Shown one piece after another: positions 16,966 through 27,571 of a stretch of DNA of 64,000 bases. The notes beneath the pieces were generated by a model. That model was not told the origin of the DNA and did no database searches. It was given only the letters and a program-made list of their open reading frames with translations. Each line of letters opens with the position of its first letter. Position 1 is the first letter of the stretch. This DNA comes from Flavobacteriales bacterium. GTDB taxonomy: Bacteria; Bacteroidota; Bacteroidia; Flavobacteriales; Weeksellaceae. A program made the position numbers and the translations under genes. The DNA lies in the NCBI GenBank assembly GCA_020635515.1, contig JACJZS010000002.1:1-64000 (forward strand). Direction: 5' to 3'.

Positions 16966-18465
16966 TTAATTAACTATTAAACCTTCCTTATAGAAAAAAT
17001 CAGCTATTTTTCTATCATTAGAAAGGCGAGGGCATTTATTTTGTCCGCCAAGTTTTCCTTGAGATTTCATGTACTCGTTGAAAGCACCTTTTTTAACTAT
17101 GGTAATTACAAGTGGTTTAAGAATATTTCCTGAGATTAAATCCTCGTAATAAGTATTTTTTTGCCTCATAGAAGCATCTAAAAATTCAGCAAATTGTTCT
17201 AGGTTTTTAGGTTGTTTTTCAAATTCTATAAACCACTGATGATAGGGGAGTCCTTGTGTAGGATTTATCTGTGGAGCAAGTGTAAATTCGGTAATTAAAC
17301 AAGGGAACTTTTCAACTGTTTCTTTGATTGCTTGTTCTACTTCGTAGGCAATTACATGTTCGCCAAAAGCAGAAGTAAAATGTTTGGTGCGTCCTGAAAC
17401 CACAATTCTATACGGTTTTTTAGATACAAACCGAACAGTATCTCCAATATCGTAACTCCATAATCCTGCGTTATTGGTAAGAATAAGTGCGTAATCTTTA
17501 TCTAATTCTACCTCTTTTAAAGTAAGTCTTTGAGCATCTGGTTTTCCGTACTGTTCCATAGGAATAAACTCATAAAAAATCCCATGATTGGTAAGGAGAA
17601 GTAAATTTTCGCTATTTAAATCATCTTGGTAGGCGAAAAATCCTTCGGAAGCTGGAAAAGTTTGTAAAATTTGAATTTTTCGACCGAGAAGTTCCTCTAT
17701 TTTTTGCCGATACGGTTCGTAATTAACTCCTCCTGTGATAATTAACTCTAGGTTAGGGAAGAGGTATCCGATTTTTTTACCTGTTTTTTCGATGAGTTTT
17801 TCGAAATACATCACAAGCCAAGGGGGAATTCCTCCGATAGCAGTCATGTTTTGATTATAAGTTTCGTTTACAATTTCATCTACTTTGGTTTCCCAATCTT
17901 CAATGCAATTGGTTTTCCAAGACGGAAGTCTGTTTTTTTGTAAGTATTTAGGAACGTAGTGAGCAACAATTCCTGAAAGTCTTCCTGTTGGAATTTTTTC
18001 AGAAAAATCAAGTTCGGGACTTCCTTGTACAAAAATCATTTTTCCATCGAGAATCGTAGCTTTTTTGGTTTGATGAATGTAGTGAAAAAGCATACTTTTG
18101 ATTCCTCCAATATGAAAAGGCATAGATTCCTTAGAAAGAGGAATGTATTTAGCACCTGAAGTTGTTCCTGATGTTTTGGCAAAATATAGTGGTTTTCCTT
18201 TCCAAAGAACATCTAATTTTCCTTGTTTAATTTCTTCGATATAATTTTTTATGGATTCATAATTGCTAATCGGAACATTTTGTTGGTATTCTTGTATGGA
18301 ATTAATGGATTTAAAATTATGCTTTTTTCCAAAAACTGTATGCTCAGCAGAACGAATTAAATCCATCAAAAGTTTTCCTTGACAATCAACAGAATTATTT
18401 TTCCAGTAAGAAGATTTTTTAACATGTTTATTTGCCCAAATTTTAGCAATTACTTTTTTTAGCAT
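16966..18465 (-). CDS. GH3-family acyl-adenylating enzyme
   Basis: A 499-residue member of the GH3 (auxin-responsive promoter) branch of the acyl-adenylate-forming superfamily. The ATP phosphate loop is FAKTSGTTSGAKYIPLS; further marks are LELIITGGVNYEPY, FPASEGFFAYQ, SYDIGDTVRF and the hinge VVSGRTKHFTSAFGEHV. Plant GH3 proteins conjugate amino acids to hormones; bacterial members are widespread in Bacteroidota, but I know of no assigned substrate for this type. Length is normal for bacterial GH3. It stands alone, followed by the repeat-rich spacer and Fic. A TATTTTTG box lies upstream. Confidence 0.88.
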   Translation of the reverse strand: MLKKVIAKIWANKHVKKSSYWKNNSVDCQGKLLMDLIRSAEHTVFGKKHNFKSINSIQEYQQNVPISNYESIKNYIEEIKQGKLDVLWKGKPLYFAKTSGTTSGAKYIPLSKESMPFHIGGIKSMLFHYIHQTKKATILDGKMIFVQGSPELDFSEKIPTGRLSGIVAHYVPKYLQKNRLPSWKTNCIEDWETKVDEIVNETYNQNMTAIGGIPPWLVMYFEKLIEKTGKKIGYLFPNLELIITGGVNYEPYRQKIEELLGRKIQILQTFPASEGFFAYQDDLNSENLLLLTNHGIFYEFIPMEQYGKPDAQRLTLKEVELDKDYALILTNNAGLWSYDIGDTVRFVSKKPYRIVVSGRTKHFTSAFGEHVIAYEVEQAIKETVEKFPCLITEFTLAPQINPTQGLPYHQWFIEFEKQPKNLEQFAEFLDASMRQKNTYYEDLISGNILKPLVITIVKKGAFNEYMKSQGKLGGQNKCPRLSNDRKIADFFYKEGLIVN

Positions 18466-18488
18466 TATTTTTTTAAATAGATAGAAAG

Positions 18489-18496
18489 CAAAAATA
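18489..18496 (-). promoter_or_regulatory. TAnnTTTG promoter box for GH3 gene
   Basis: TATTTTTG on the minus strand, 24 bases before the ATG. Confidence 0.5.
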
Positions 18497-18618
18497 CAAA
18501 TAGTTTTAGTTTATTTAAAATAGGTAGTAAAGAATAGGTTTTAAAAATATCTATTTAACATAATATATATTATAGGCTTTTTATTAAAGCGTTTATAAAT
18601 TTTGGTTTAACTCATAAA

Positions 18619-18652
18619 AAAAGCTCAAATAAGATACATTACTTGAGCTTTT
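18619..18652 (-). terminator. Terminator after gltBD
   Basis: A 14-bp stem with one mismatch (AAAAGCTCAAATAA / TTACTTGAGCTTTT), loop GATACA, 24 bases past the gltD stop. The A/T runs on both arms would let it work on either strand. Confidence 0.8.
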
Positions 18653-18675
18653 AATTTATGTTGTATTACATAATT

Positions 18676-20109
18676 TTAATTTTCTGCTAAAAAGTCATTT
18701 ACTTTTTCTGCACAATCTCTACCTTCTGAAATTGCCCAAACTACAAGTGACTGACCTTTTCTAGCATCTCCACAAGAGAAAACTTTTTTCTGATTGGTTT
18801 TAAACTCTGTATTAGTACCTATTAAATTTCCTCTAGGGTCTAAATCGATTCCTAAATCGGCAACCAAACCTTCTTGTTGAACATGTAAGAATCCCATAGC
18901 TAAGAATACTAAATCGCATTCCAATATAAACTCTGTACCTGGTTTTTCTACAAAAGAAGTATATCTTTTAGTTACTGGATCTTTAGACCATTCTATTTCT
19001 ACAAGTTTAATTCCTTTTACATTTCCATTCTCGTCTTTAATGAATTCTTTAGAATTTACAGACCATTGTCTTTGGCAACCTTCTTCATGCGAAGTAGTTG
19101 TTTTTAAGACCATAGGATACATTGGCCAAGGCATTGTTTCATCTCTTTCCTTTGGAGGAACTGGCATAATTTCAATTTGATGTACCGACTCTGCTCCTTG
19201 TCTGTTTGAAGTACCAATACAGTCAGAACCAGTGTCTCCTCCCCCAATTACCAATACTTTTTTACCTTTTGCATCTATATTTTGATTACTAAAAGGCAAA
19301 TCGCTCACTTTCTGATTAGATTGCTTTAAAAATTCCATTGCAAAATGGATTCCCTTTGCATCTCTACCTAAAATTGGTAAATCTCTAGGAGTTGTACTTC
19401 CAATAGCTAAAACTATGGCATGGTAATTTCTGTTAAGTTCTTCGGCAGATATATCTACACCTACATTAACTTCTGTTTTAAACTCGATACCTTCTTCCTC
19501 CATAAATTTAACTCGTCTTTCTACCACAGATTTATCTAGTTTAAAATCTGGTATACCAAAACGAAGCAAACCTCCTATTTTCTGATCGCGTTCAAAAACA
19601 GTTACCGAATGTCCTTTTTGATTAAGCTGATACGCAGCAGCCATTCCTGCAGGACCAGAACCAATTACAGCTATTTTTTTACCTGTTCTTTTAGAAGGAA
19701 TTCTTGGCTTTGCAAAACCTTTTTCAAACGCTATTTCTATAATGTTCTTTTCTATTTCTTCTATCGTCACAGGAGGATTATTGATTCCTAAAACACATGC
19801 TCCTTCACATGGAGCGGGACAAATTCTTCCTGTAAATTCAGGAAACATATTTGTGGTAGAAAGAATATTATATGCTTTCTCCCATTGCTTTTTGTAAACT
19901 GCATCGTTAAATTCTGGAATTACATTTCCTAACGGACAACCACTCATACAAAATGGTATTCCACAATTCATACATCTTGCTGCCTGTTCATTCAAAACTT
20001 CCGCTGAAGGCAACTTTTGAAATTCTTTATAGTGTTTTACACGAGATTCTACAGGTTCTTTTGCTGGTGTTTCTCTGTCAAATAATAAGAAACCATCTAC
20101 TTTTCCCAT
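18676..20109 (-). CDS. gltD: Glutamate synthase small subunit
   Basis: A 477-residue NADPH-dependent subunit that passes electrons to GltB for making two glutamates from glutamine and 2-oxoglutarate. An N-terminal iron-sulfur region contains CMNCGIPFCMSGCPLGN and GRICPAPCEGACVLG. An FAD-binding GxGxxG segment (VIGSGPAGMAAAYQL) lies near residue 150, an NADPH-binding VIGGGDTGSDC near residue 290, and an FAD-contacting VFLAMGF...FSCGDARKGQSLVVWAI at the end. It starts 16 bases after gltB in the same operon and is followed by a strong terminator. Confidence 0.96.
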   Translation of the reverse strand: MGKVDGFLLFDRETPAKEPVESRVKHYKEFQKLPSAEVLNEQAARCMNCGIPFCMSGCPLGNVIPEFNDAVYKKQWEKAYNILSTTNMFPEFTGRICPAPCEGACVLGINNPPVTIEEIEKNIIEIAFEKGFAKPRIPSKRTGKKIAVIGSGPAGMAAAYQLNQKGHSVTVFERDQKIGGLLRFGIPDFKLDKSVVERRVKFMEEEGIEFKTEVNVGVDISAEELNRNYHAIVLAIGSTTPRDLPILGRDAKGIHFAMEFLKQSNQKVSDLPFSNQNIDAKGKKVLVIGGGDTGSDCIGTSNRQGAESVHQIEIMPVPPKERDETMPWPMYPMVLKTTTSHEEGCQRQWSVNSKEFIKDENGNVKGIKLVEIEWSKDPVTKRYTSFVEKPGTEFILECDLVFLAMGFLHVQQEGLVADLGIDLDPRGNLIGTNTEFKTNQKKVFSCGDARKGQSLVVWAISEGRDCAEKVNDFLAEN

Positions 20110-20125
20110 TGTTTTATTTTTTTAA

Positions 20126-23100
20126 TTAAACTAATTTTCCTGCTTTGATTAAAGCTGCTTTGTAATCCGTTGGGAAAACTTTAGTTATATATTTTAAATT
20201 ATTGTCAAAATCATTTAATAGCAACTCTGCTAGAGGACTTTTTGTATACTGGTAATGCTCTTCCAATAAAGATTTAATTTCTTTAATGTCGTTTTCTGTA
20301 AGCTCATCTAACTCTACCATTTCTGTATTAAGGTTAGACTCTATTGTGTTTTTGATGTCCCATATATAAGCTATTCCTCCACTCATACCTGCACCAAAGT
20401 TTCTACCTACACTACCTAATATAAGAGCTTTACCACCTGTCATATACTCACAACCATGATCTCCTATACCTTCTACTACAGCTGTTGCACCAGAGTTTCT
20501 TACACAGAAACGCTCACCTGCCATTCCATTTATGAATACTTTTCCACTAGTTGCTCCATACAAAGCTACATTTCCTACAATACTGTTTTCATTTGGAGTT
20601 AAGATAGCATTATTATCAGGAGATACTACCAGTTTCGCTCCTGAAAGACCTTTTCCAAAGTAATCATTTGCGTCACCTTTAAGTTTCATAGTAATTCCTT
20701 TATTACAGAATGCTCCAAAACTCTGTCCTGCAGTACCTGTAAAGTTAAATACCAATGAATCCTCTGGCATTCCTTCACTTTTGTACTTTTTGGTTAATTC
20801 ATTAGAAAGAATTGTACCTACTGTTCTATCAATATTAATAATATCAAAATCAGCTTCTACTTTGCCTCCATTTTCAATTGCATCTTTTGCAACATCAAGC
20901 ATCTTCCAAGATAGAGAAGTATCTAATCCATGATCTTGAGGTTCTGATTTGTATAATGGTAACTCTGATTCAACTTTATGTAAAAGTAAGCTCAAATCAA
21001 TGTTTTTGTGTTTCCAGTAATCTAAATTCTCACGCTTAGTCAAACACTGGGATTGACCAATCATTTCGTTGATAGTTCTGAATCCAAGATTTGCCATCAA
21101 TTCTCTTACCTCAGTAGCTAAGAATGTAAAGTAATTAACAACATGGTCTGGGTCTCCTGTAAATTTATTTCTTAGTTCTTCTTTTTGAGTTGCAATACCA
21201 ACAGGACACGTATTCAAATGACATTTTCTCATCAGAATACAACCTTCAACTATCAACGCAGACGTTGCTACTCCCCACTCTTCTGCTCCAAGTAACGTTG
21301 CGATTACAATATCACGTCCTGTTTTAATTTGTCCATCGGTTTGAATAGTAACACGCTGTCTTAATTTATTTTTAATTAAGGTTTGATGTGTTTCTACCAA
21401 TCCCAGTTCCCATGGTAATCCAGCGTGACGAATAGAACTCATAGGAGATGCTCCTGTTCCACCATCATATCCAGAAATTAATATATGGTCTGCTTTTGCC
21501 TTTGTAACTCCCGAAGCAATTGTTCCAACTCCTGCTTTAGAAACTAATTTAACACTAATTCTAGCTTCACGATTTGCATTTTTAAGATCAAAAATCAACT
21601 GAGCTAAATCTTCGATAGAATAAATATCGTGGTGCGGCGGCGGAGAAATTAATCCTACTCCTGGTGTAGAGTGTCTTGTTTTACCAATCCATTCATCTAC
21701 CTTTCCTCCAGGCAATTGTCCTCCTTCTCCTGGTTTTGCACCTTGAGCCATTTTTATCTGAATTTCATCAGACTCTGTTAAGTATCTACTTGTAACTCCA
21801 AAACGACCAGAGGCTACCTGCTTAATCGCTGAACGCATACTATCTCCATTAGCAAGAACGTCATATCTTTTTTCATCTTCTCCACCTTCTCCTGTATTAC
21901 TCTTAGCTCCAATTCTGTTCATAGCGATTGCTAAAGTTGTATGTGCTTCCCAAGAAATAGAACCAAAAGACATTGCTCCTGTCGCAAATCTTTTCATGAT
22001 GCTTTCTATTGGTTCTACCTCGTCTATAGAAATAGATGGTCGATCATTTTTAAGTTCTAACATTCCTCTTAGAGTTGAAGACTTATCGGTAAGATTGTTA
22101 GCTACTCTAGAATATTTTTTGAATATTGAGTAATCTCCAGTTTTGGTAGATTGTTGTAGCAAATGTACTGTTTGTGGATTATACGAATGATACTCTCCTG
22201 TTCTTTTCCACTGGTAAACACCACCTTCATTTAATACAGGATGTGTTGCTTTTGGTTGATACGCATCAAAGTGTTTTGCTAGAGCTTCTTGTGCAATATC
22301 ATCTAAACCTAAACCGTCTATACGCGTAATTGCTCCTGTAAAATATTTATTTACAACTTCTTTGTTTATTCCTAAAATTTCAAAAATTTGAGCTCCTTGG
22401 TACGATTGTAATGTTGAAATTCCCATTTTAGAGAAAATCTTTAACAATCCGTTACCAATCGACTTTATATAATTCTTTTTAAGTTCACTGAAAGATTTAT
22501 CTTGAATTTCTTTAGATTCAATAAAGCGACGAATTGATGCTAATGCTAAATATGGATTGATTGCTGTTGCTCCAAATCCTAATAAAGTAGCAAAATGATG
22601 AACCTCCCAAACATCTCCTGCTTCTACCACTAATCCAACTTTTCCTCTAACACCATTTCTAATTAAGTGATGATGAACCGCTGAACAAGCCAACAAAGAT
22701 GGTATCGCTGCATGCTCCGAATCAATAGAACGATCAGATAAGATAATTACTTCAAAGCCATCTTCTACTGCGTCCATTGCATAATTACACAGTCTATTAA
22801 GTGCTTGTTGCATTCTGCCTTGTTTTCCATCTGCACGGAAATAGGTTTGTAACGTTTTTGCTTGGAAAGTACCACTATCGATACTTCTCAATTTTTCCAA
22901 CTGACCATTGTCTAATACAGGATGATTTAAAGTAACACAGTGTGCTGTTTTTTCATCTGAAACAAGTAAATTTCCACTACTTCCTATAATTGTAGTTAAA
23001 GACATTACCAATTGTTCTCTTAACGGGTCAATTGGAGGATTAGTCACTTGGGCAAATAATTGTTTAAAATAGTAACTTAAATGTTGTGGTTTTTCACTCA

Positions 23101-24622
23101 ATACAGCAATCGGAGAATCATATCCCATTGCACCTGTAGGTTCTTTTCCTACTAATGCCATTTCTTTTATCACTACATCAGTATCTTCCCTAGTGTATCC
23201 AAATGCTTTTTGGTATTTAAATACGTCTTCTCCTCTTATTTTAGAGAATCTAATTTTAGGCTCAGGTAGCTCCGTTAAGTTAATTTTATGTTTTTCTATC
23301 CACTCTTGATATGGATTTTGAGTACAAATATTTTTTTTCAGTTCTTCATCGCTTATAATTCTACCTTGAATCATATCTACTAAGAACATTTTCCCAGGTT
23401 GTAACCTTCCTCTTTTTATAACTTTAGCAGGATCTACTGGCAATGCTCCAGATTCAGATGCCATAACTACTCTATCGTCACTTGTTACACAGAATCTAGA
23501 TGGACGTAAACCATTTCTATCTAGAGTTGCTCCAATAATATTTCCATCTGTAAAAGATAACGATGCTGGTCCGTCCCATGGTTCCATCATACAAGCATGA
23601 TATTCGTAAAAATATCTTTTGTAATCCTCCATGTTTTCGTGTCCGTCCCACGCTTCAGGAACAAGCATCATCATTACGTGAGGAAGTTCTCTTCCTGCAT
23701 GAGTAAGCATTTCTACCATGTTATCTAAACACGCAGAATCCGATTGTAAACTAGGCACAAGAGGAAGTATCATATCCAATTCTTGCTTTGTAAAAAGCGG
23801 ACTTTCAAAGTTCTTTTCACTTGACTTAAGCCAATTTAGATTTCCTTGTACTGTATTTATTTCTCCGTTATGTGCTATAAACCTAAACGGTTGTGCTAGT
23901 TTCCAAGAAGGTGATGTATTGGTTGCAAATCGAGAATGCACCATACCAAATGCAGAAGTAAGTTTAGGATTAGTTAAATCCTTAAAATAATCTCTTACTT
24001 GAAGACTTCTTAACTGTCCTTTATAAATTACCTTTGTACACGATAAAGATGCAACATAAAATCCAATAGGATCATTTTGTGCAATATTAGCGATTTGATG
24101 AGAAGCGTAATTTCTAAGGATAAATAATTTCCTTTCGAATGTTTTTTCATCTTTTATGTCAAATGGTTTTTCTATAAATACCATTTCCATTATTGGCTCT
24201 ACGTTTCTCGCAGTTTCTCCTATATCGGAGTTGTCTACAGGAACAGGACGATAACCTAAAATAGTAAAGTTAAGTTTCTCTGCTGCACGATTAAATATTC
24301 TCTTACTTTCTTTTCTGAGTGATTCATTTTGAGGGAAAAATAACATTCCTACTCCATATTTACCTGCTTCTGGTAAGTCAAAACCTAATTCCAAAGCACT
24401 TTCTAACAAAAGCTCATGTGGAATCTGAATCTGAATACCTGCTCCATCTCCAGTATTATCCTCGTATCCTGTCGCTCCTCTATGTTCCATGTTTTCTAAC
24501 ATGGTAATTGCATCAGAAACAACATCATATGATTTAACTCCCTTTATGTTTGCTACAAAACCAACTCCACACGAATCAAATTCAAATTCAGGTTGGTATA
24601 ATCCATACTTATTATCTTCCAC
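20126..24622 (-). CDS. gltB: Glutamate synthase large subunit
   Basis: A 1498-residue enzyme of ammonium assimilation. The start is GTG at 24622; no in-frame ATG lies upstream before the promoter. A 17-residue propeptide precedes Cys18 (DSCGVGF), which becomes the N-terminal nucleophile of the glutamine amidotransferase domain. Next come the central domain and the FMN-binding synthase domain (GGTGASPMSSIRHAG). The 3Fe-4S motif CILMRKCHLNTCPVG has the Cx5Cx4C spacing. The C-terminal GXGXG beta-helix (GNVALYGATSGKVFINGMAGERF) is present. Length is normal. It is the first gene of gltBD. Confidence 0.97.
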   Translation of the reverse strand: MEDNKYGLYQPEFEFDSCGVGFVANIKGVKSYDVVSDAITMLENMEHRGATGYEDNTGDGAGIQIQIPHELLLESALELGFDLPEAGKYGVGMLFFPQNESLRKESKRIFNRAAEKLNFTILGYRPVPVDNSDIGETARNVEPIMEMVFIEKPFDIKDEKTFERKLFILRNYASHQIANIAQNDPIGFYVASLSCTKVIYKGQLRSLQVRDYFKDLTNPKLTSAFGMVHSRFATNTSPSWKLAQPFRFIAHNGEINTVQGNLNWLKSSEKNFESPLFTKQELDMILPLVPSLQSDSACLDNMVEMLTHAGRELPHVMMMLVPEAWDGHENMEDYKRYFYEYHACMMEPWDGPASLSFTDGNIIGATLDRNGLRPSRFCVTSDDRVVMASESGALPVDPAKVIKRGRLQPGKMFLVDMIQGRIISDEELKKNICTQNPYQEWIEKHKINLTELPEPKIRFSKIRGEDVFKYQKAFGYTREDTDVVIKEMALVGKEPTGAMGYDSPIAVLSEKPQHLSYYFKQLFAQVTNPPIDPLREQLVMSLTTIIGSSGNLLVSDEKTAHCVTLNHPVLDNGQLEKLRSIDSGTFQAKTLQTYFRADGKQGRMQQALNRLCNYAMDAVEDGFEVIILSDRSIDSEHAAIPSLLACSAVHHHLIRNGVRGKVGLVVEAGDVWEVHHFATLLGFGATAINPYLALASIRRFIESKEIQDKSFSELKKNYIKSIGNGLLKIFSKMGISTLQSYQGAQIFEILGINKEVVNKYFTGAITRIDGLGLDDIAQEALAKHFDAYQPKATHPVLNEGGVYQWKRTGEYHSYNPQTVHLLQQSTKTGDYSIFKKYSRVANNLTDKSSTLRGMLELKNDRPSISIDEVEPIESIMKRFATGAMSFGSISWEAHTTLAIAMNRIGAKSNTGEGGEDEKRYDVLANGDSMRSAIKQVASGRFGVTSRYLTESDEIQIKMAQGAKPGEGGQLPGGKVDEWIGKTRHSTPGVGLISPPPHHDIYSIEDLAQLIFDLKNANREARISVKLVSKAGVGTIASGVTKAKADHILISGYDGGTGASPMSSIRHAGLPWELGLVETHQTLIKNKLRQRVTIQTDGQIKTGRDIVIATLLGAEEWGVATSALIVEGCILMRKCHLNTCPVGIATQKEELRNKFTGDPDHVVNYFTFLATEVRELMANLGFRTINEMIGQSQCLTKRENLDYWKHKNIDLSLLLHKVESELPLYKSEPQDHGLDTSLSWKMLDVAKDAIENGGKVEADFDIINIDRTVGTILSNELTKKYKSEGMPEDSLVFNFTGTAGQSFGAFCNKGITMKLKGDANDYFGKGLSGAKLVVSPDNNAILTPNENSIVGNVALYGATSGKVFINGMAGERFCVRNSGATAVVEGIGDHGCEYMTGGKALILGSVGRNFGAGMSGGIAYIWDIKNTIESNLNTEMVELDELTENDIKEIKSLLEEHYQYTKSPLAELLLNDFDNNLKYITKVFPTDYKAALIKAGKLV

Positions 24623-24640
24623 GTTATATATATTTTAATG

Positions 24641-24648
24641 CAAAAATA
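24641..24648 (-). promoter_or_regulatory. TAnnTTTG promoter box for gltBD
   Basis: TATTTTTG on the minus strand, 19 bases before the GTG start of gltB. Confidence 0.55.
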
Positions 24649-24797
24649 GAGAATACATTTTAAAATCAAAACCACAACTCTAAAAAGTTACTATTTTACG
24701 CTTAGTTGTTATTGTTTTAGGTGTAAAAAATCACTTTTTTCATCATTATCATAAAAATAAATTCTTTTATTTAATAAATCGTTAAAATTTTCTCCGT

Positions 24798-25658
24798 TTA
24801 ACTAGAAACTTGCACGAATCTATAATTGTTTGATATATCTACACTTACATTGACATTAGAATATTTACTTCTAAATAAATATTCAATCTCCTTTGGAAAG
24901 TTTTGATTAATTTCAGCATAGATTTTACCTCCATGCTTTAATTTCATTAATGAAAATTTTAGTATTTTTTCATAAAAAATAAGAGGTTGATTATTTGGTA
25001 CGAACAATGCTTTATTTGGTTCATAGTCAACAACATTTGATTCCATATCTTCTTTTTCTTGCTCTAGAATATACGGTGGATTAGAAACAATTACATCATA
25101 ATTATCTAAATCTTCCCACTGTGATTCGTCTAGAAAATCCAAACACATAAAATTAATTTCAACTTCATGAAAATCAGCATTTCTTTTTGCTACTTTAAGT
25201 GCTTCTACAGAAACATCAACTGCATCAATTTTAAAATTAGGATACTTTTTTGCAATCGTAATCGGAATACAACCAGAACCTGTTCCTATATCTAGAATTT
25301 TTATTTTGTTTAAGTTTGAGTCTTGAAAATCAAGTAAAATTTTCTCTACCAATTCTTCCGTTTCAGGCCGAGGAATTAAAGTGCTTTCATTAACAAAAAA
25401 CTTCATTCCATAAAAATAAGACTCTCCTATTATGTACTGATATGGTTTATTCTTTTGTAGTTCAAATAAGTAAGATAAAAAAAGAATTTCCTTATCTTTT
25501 AATTTTGGATTTTCTTCATTCTTTCCAATTTTTAGAATTGTTTGGTTTTGATGTAACAGAAATTCAGCAATGGAATAAAAAATGATTTCAACCTCGTTAT
25601 TAGTATATTTACTACTTAAAGTTTCTTTGTATTTTCTTAGAATTTCCTGTAAAGTCAT
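24798..25658 (-). CDS. prmC: Release factor glutamine N5-methyltransferase
   Basis: A 286-residue SAM-dependent methyltransferase that modifies the GGQ glutamine of peptide release factors. It has the N-terminal helical domain that contacts the release factor (with PYQYIIGESYFYG and PRPETEELVE) and the SAM motif ILDIGTGSGCIPITIA. The catalytic NPPY appears in VSNPPYILEQE near residue 190. Length matches the family. The gene is divergent from lysS with a ~100-base shared upstream region; a variant box (TACTTTTA, 25688-25695) could serve it. Confidence 0.93.
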   Translation of the reverse strand: MTLQEILRKYKETLSSKYTNNEVEIIFYSIAEFLLHQNQTILKIGKNEENPKLKDKEILFLSYLFELQKNKPYQYIIGESYFYGMKFFVNESTLIPRPETEELVEKILLDFQDSNLNKIKILDIGTGSGCIPITIAKKYPNFKIDAVDVSVEALKVAKRNADFHEVEINFMCLDFLDESQWEDLDNYDVIVSNPPYILEQEKEDMESNVVDYEPNKALFVPNNQPLIFYEKILKFSLMKLKHGGKIYAEINQNFPKEIEYLFRSKYSNVNVSVDISNNYRFVQVSS

Positions 25659-25731
25659 TAAATAATTCTTCTAAAATTGAACTTTCGTAAAAGTATAAAA
25701 ATTTAATCATTGCTACCAATCAATAAATTAC

Positions 25732-25739
25732 TAAATTTG
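25732..25739 (+). promoter_or_regulatory. TAnnTTTG promoter box for lysS
   Basis: TAAATTTG, 22 bases before the lysS ATG, in the divergent spacer with prmC. Confidence 0.6.
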
Positions 25740-25761
25740 CAAACTTATATAAATCAAAGAA

Positions 25762-27456
25762 ATGCATTTATCTGAACAAGAAATCATCCGTAGAAATAAA
25801 TTAGAAGAGTTAAAAAAATTAGGAATTAATCCTTTTCCTGCAGAAGAGTTTAAAGTAACTTCTACTTCAGAAGATATATTAAACAATTTTGAAGACGGAA
25901 AAAAAGTTTCTCTTGCGGGAAGACTAATGTCTGTACGAATCATGGGAAAAGCTTCTTTTGCAGAGCTTCAAGATCATACAGGTAAAATTCAAATTTATGT
26001 TTCGCGTGAAGATATATCTACAACTGAAGAAGCAATTGAATACAACCAAGTCTTTAAAAAATTATTAGACATCGGAGATTTTATCGGAATCAATGGTTTC
26101 TTATTTAAAACCAAAGTAGGAGAAATATCTGTACATGTGGAAGAATTAAAGCTTCTTTCTAAAACCTTACGACCACTACCAATTGTTAAAACAGATGATC
26201 AAGGAGTAGTGCATGATGCTTTTGTTGATCCTGAGCTAAGATATAGAATGCGTTATGTTGATTTAGTGGTAAATCCACACGTAAAAGATGTTTTTGTTAA
26301 AAGAACCAAAATGTTCAATGCCATGCGTGAATTTTTCAATAATTCAGGGTATATGGAGGTTGAAACGCCTATTCTTCAGCCTATAGCAGGAGGAGCAGCT
26401 GCAAGGCCATTCACAACTCATCACAATGCATTGGACATTCCATTATACATGCGTATTGCCAATGAGCTTTATTTAAAGAGGCTAATCGTTGGAGGTTTTG
26501 AGGGGGTTTACGAGTTTTCAAAGAACTTCAGAAACGAAGGAATGGACAGAACCCATAATCCAGAGTTTACTGCCATGGAAATTTATGTGGCCTACAAGGA
26601 TTACAACTGGATGATGGCATTCACTGAACAATTGTTAGAGCATGTTGCACTAGCAGTGAATGGTACAACTAAAGCTACATTTGGCGAGCATCATATCGAT
26701 TTTAAAGCTCCTTACAAAAGAATATCCATGACGGATGCAATTAAAGAAGAAACAGGTTTTGATATTACAGGAAAATCCGAAAATGAATTAAGAGAGTTTG
26801 CTTTATCCCTTAACATTCCTGTAGATGAAACCATGGGGAAAGGAAAACTTATAGATGAAATTTTTGGAGAAAAATGTGAGGTAAATTATATTCAACCTAC
26901 TTTCATTACAGATTACCCTATTGAAATGTCTCCATTAACAAAAAAACACAGAGATAATCCAGAATTAACCGAACGATTTGAACTAATTATCTGTGGTAAA
27001 GAAGTAGCAAATTCATATTCTGAGTTAAATGACCCTATAGACCAAAGAGAACGTTTTGAGGCTCAAATGAAACTTTCTGAAAAAGGAGATGATGAAGCTA
27101 TGTTTATTGATAATGATTTCCTAAGAGCTTTAGAATACGGAATGCCTCCTACAGCAGGATTGGGTATTGGAATGGATCGATTAATTATGTTTTTAACTGA
27201 TAATCCGTCTATTCAAGAGGTATTATTCTTCCCACAAATGAAACCACAGCGAATCGCTGCTGATGTAAACTTAAGTGATGATGCAAAAACTATTTTTAAA
27301 TTGCTAAAAAAAGTAGAAAAAATAGACTTAGACTCACTTAAAAATCAAATAGGATTCTCTAATAAAAAATGGGATAAAGCCATTAAAGAAATCACCAAAA
27401 ACAACCTAGCAAAAGTAAATAAAACTGATGAAGGTTTGTTTGTGGAGGTGGTTTAG
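25762..27456 (+). CDS. lysS: Lysyl-tRNA synthetase (class II)
   Basis: A 564-residue class II synthetase. An N-terminal OB-fold binds the anticodon (VSLAGRLMSVRIMGKASFAELQD), followed by the catalytic core with motif 2 (FRNEGMDRTHNPEFTAMEIY) and motif 3 (GMPPTAGLGIGMDRLIM). About 60 residues follow the core, ending KTDEGLFVEVV; this extra tail is typical of Bacteroidota LysS. The last 36 bases have a second, diverged in-frame copy 782 bases downstream, behind an inserted higBA pair, so the present tail may have arrived with that insertion. Confidence 0.97.
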   Translation: MHLSEQEIIRRNKLEELKKLGINPFPAEEFKVTSTSEDILNNFEDGKKVSLAGRLMSVRIMGKASFAELQDHTGKIQIYVSREDISTTEEAIEYNQVFKKLLDIGDFIGINGFLFKTKVGEISVHVEELKLLSKTLRPLPIVKTDDQGVVHDAFVDPELRYRMRYVDLVVNPHVKDVFVKRTKMFNAMREFFNNSGYMEVETPILQPIAGGAAARPFTTHHNALDIPLYMRIANELYLKRLIVGGFEGVYEFSKNFRNEGMDRTHNPEFTAMEIYVAYKDYNWMMAFTEQLLEHVALAVNGTTKATFGEHHIDFKAPYKRISMTDAIKEETGFDITGKSENELREFALSLNIPVDETMGKGKLIDEIFGEKCEVNYIQPTFITDYPIEMSPLTKKHRDNPELTERFELIICGKEVANSYSELNDPIDQRERFEAQMKLSEKGDDEAMFIDNDFLRALEYGMPPTAGLGIGMDRLIMFLTDNPSIQEVLFFPQMKPQRIAADVNLSDDAKTIFKLLKKVEKIDLDSLKNQIGFSNKKWDKAIKEITKNNLAKVNKTDEGLFVEVV

Positions 27457-27535
27457 AAGTTTTTATAATTTTAAACCAAAATATTTTATCGTTTAAAAAA
27501 TACAAGTATATGTCAAAATGAAAGCAGGAAAAATA

Positions 27536-27567
27536 TTTGCAAAAAATAAACTAATTAGTTAACTTTG
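27536..27567 (+). promoter_or_regulatory. Promoter of higBA (-33 TTTG and TAnnTTTG box)
   Basis: TTTG at 27536-27539 and TAACTTTG at 27560-27567 are separated by 20 bases, a good match to the two-part Bacteroidota promoter. Transcription should begin about at the GTG codon of higB at 27572. Confidence 0.55.
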
Positions 27568-27571
27568 TAGA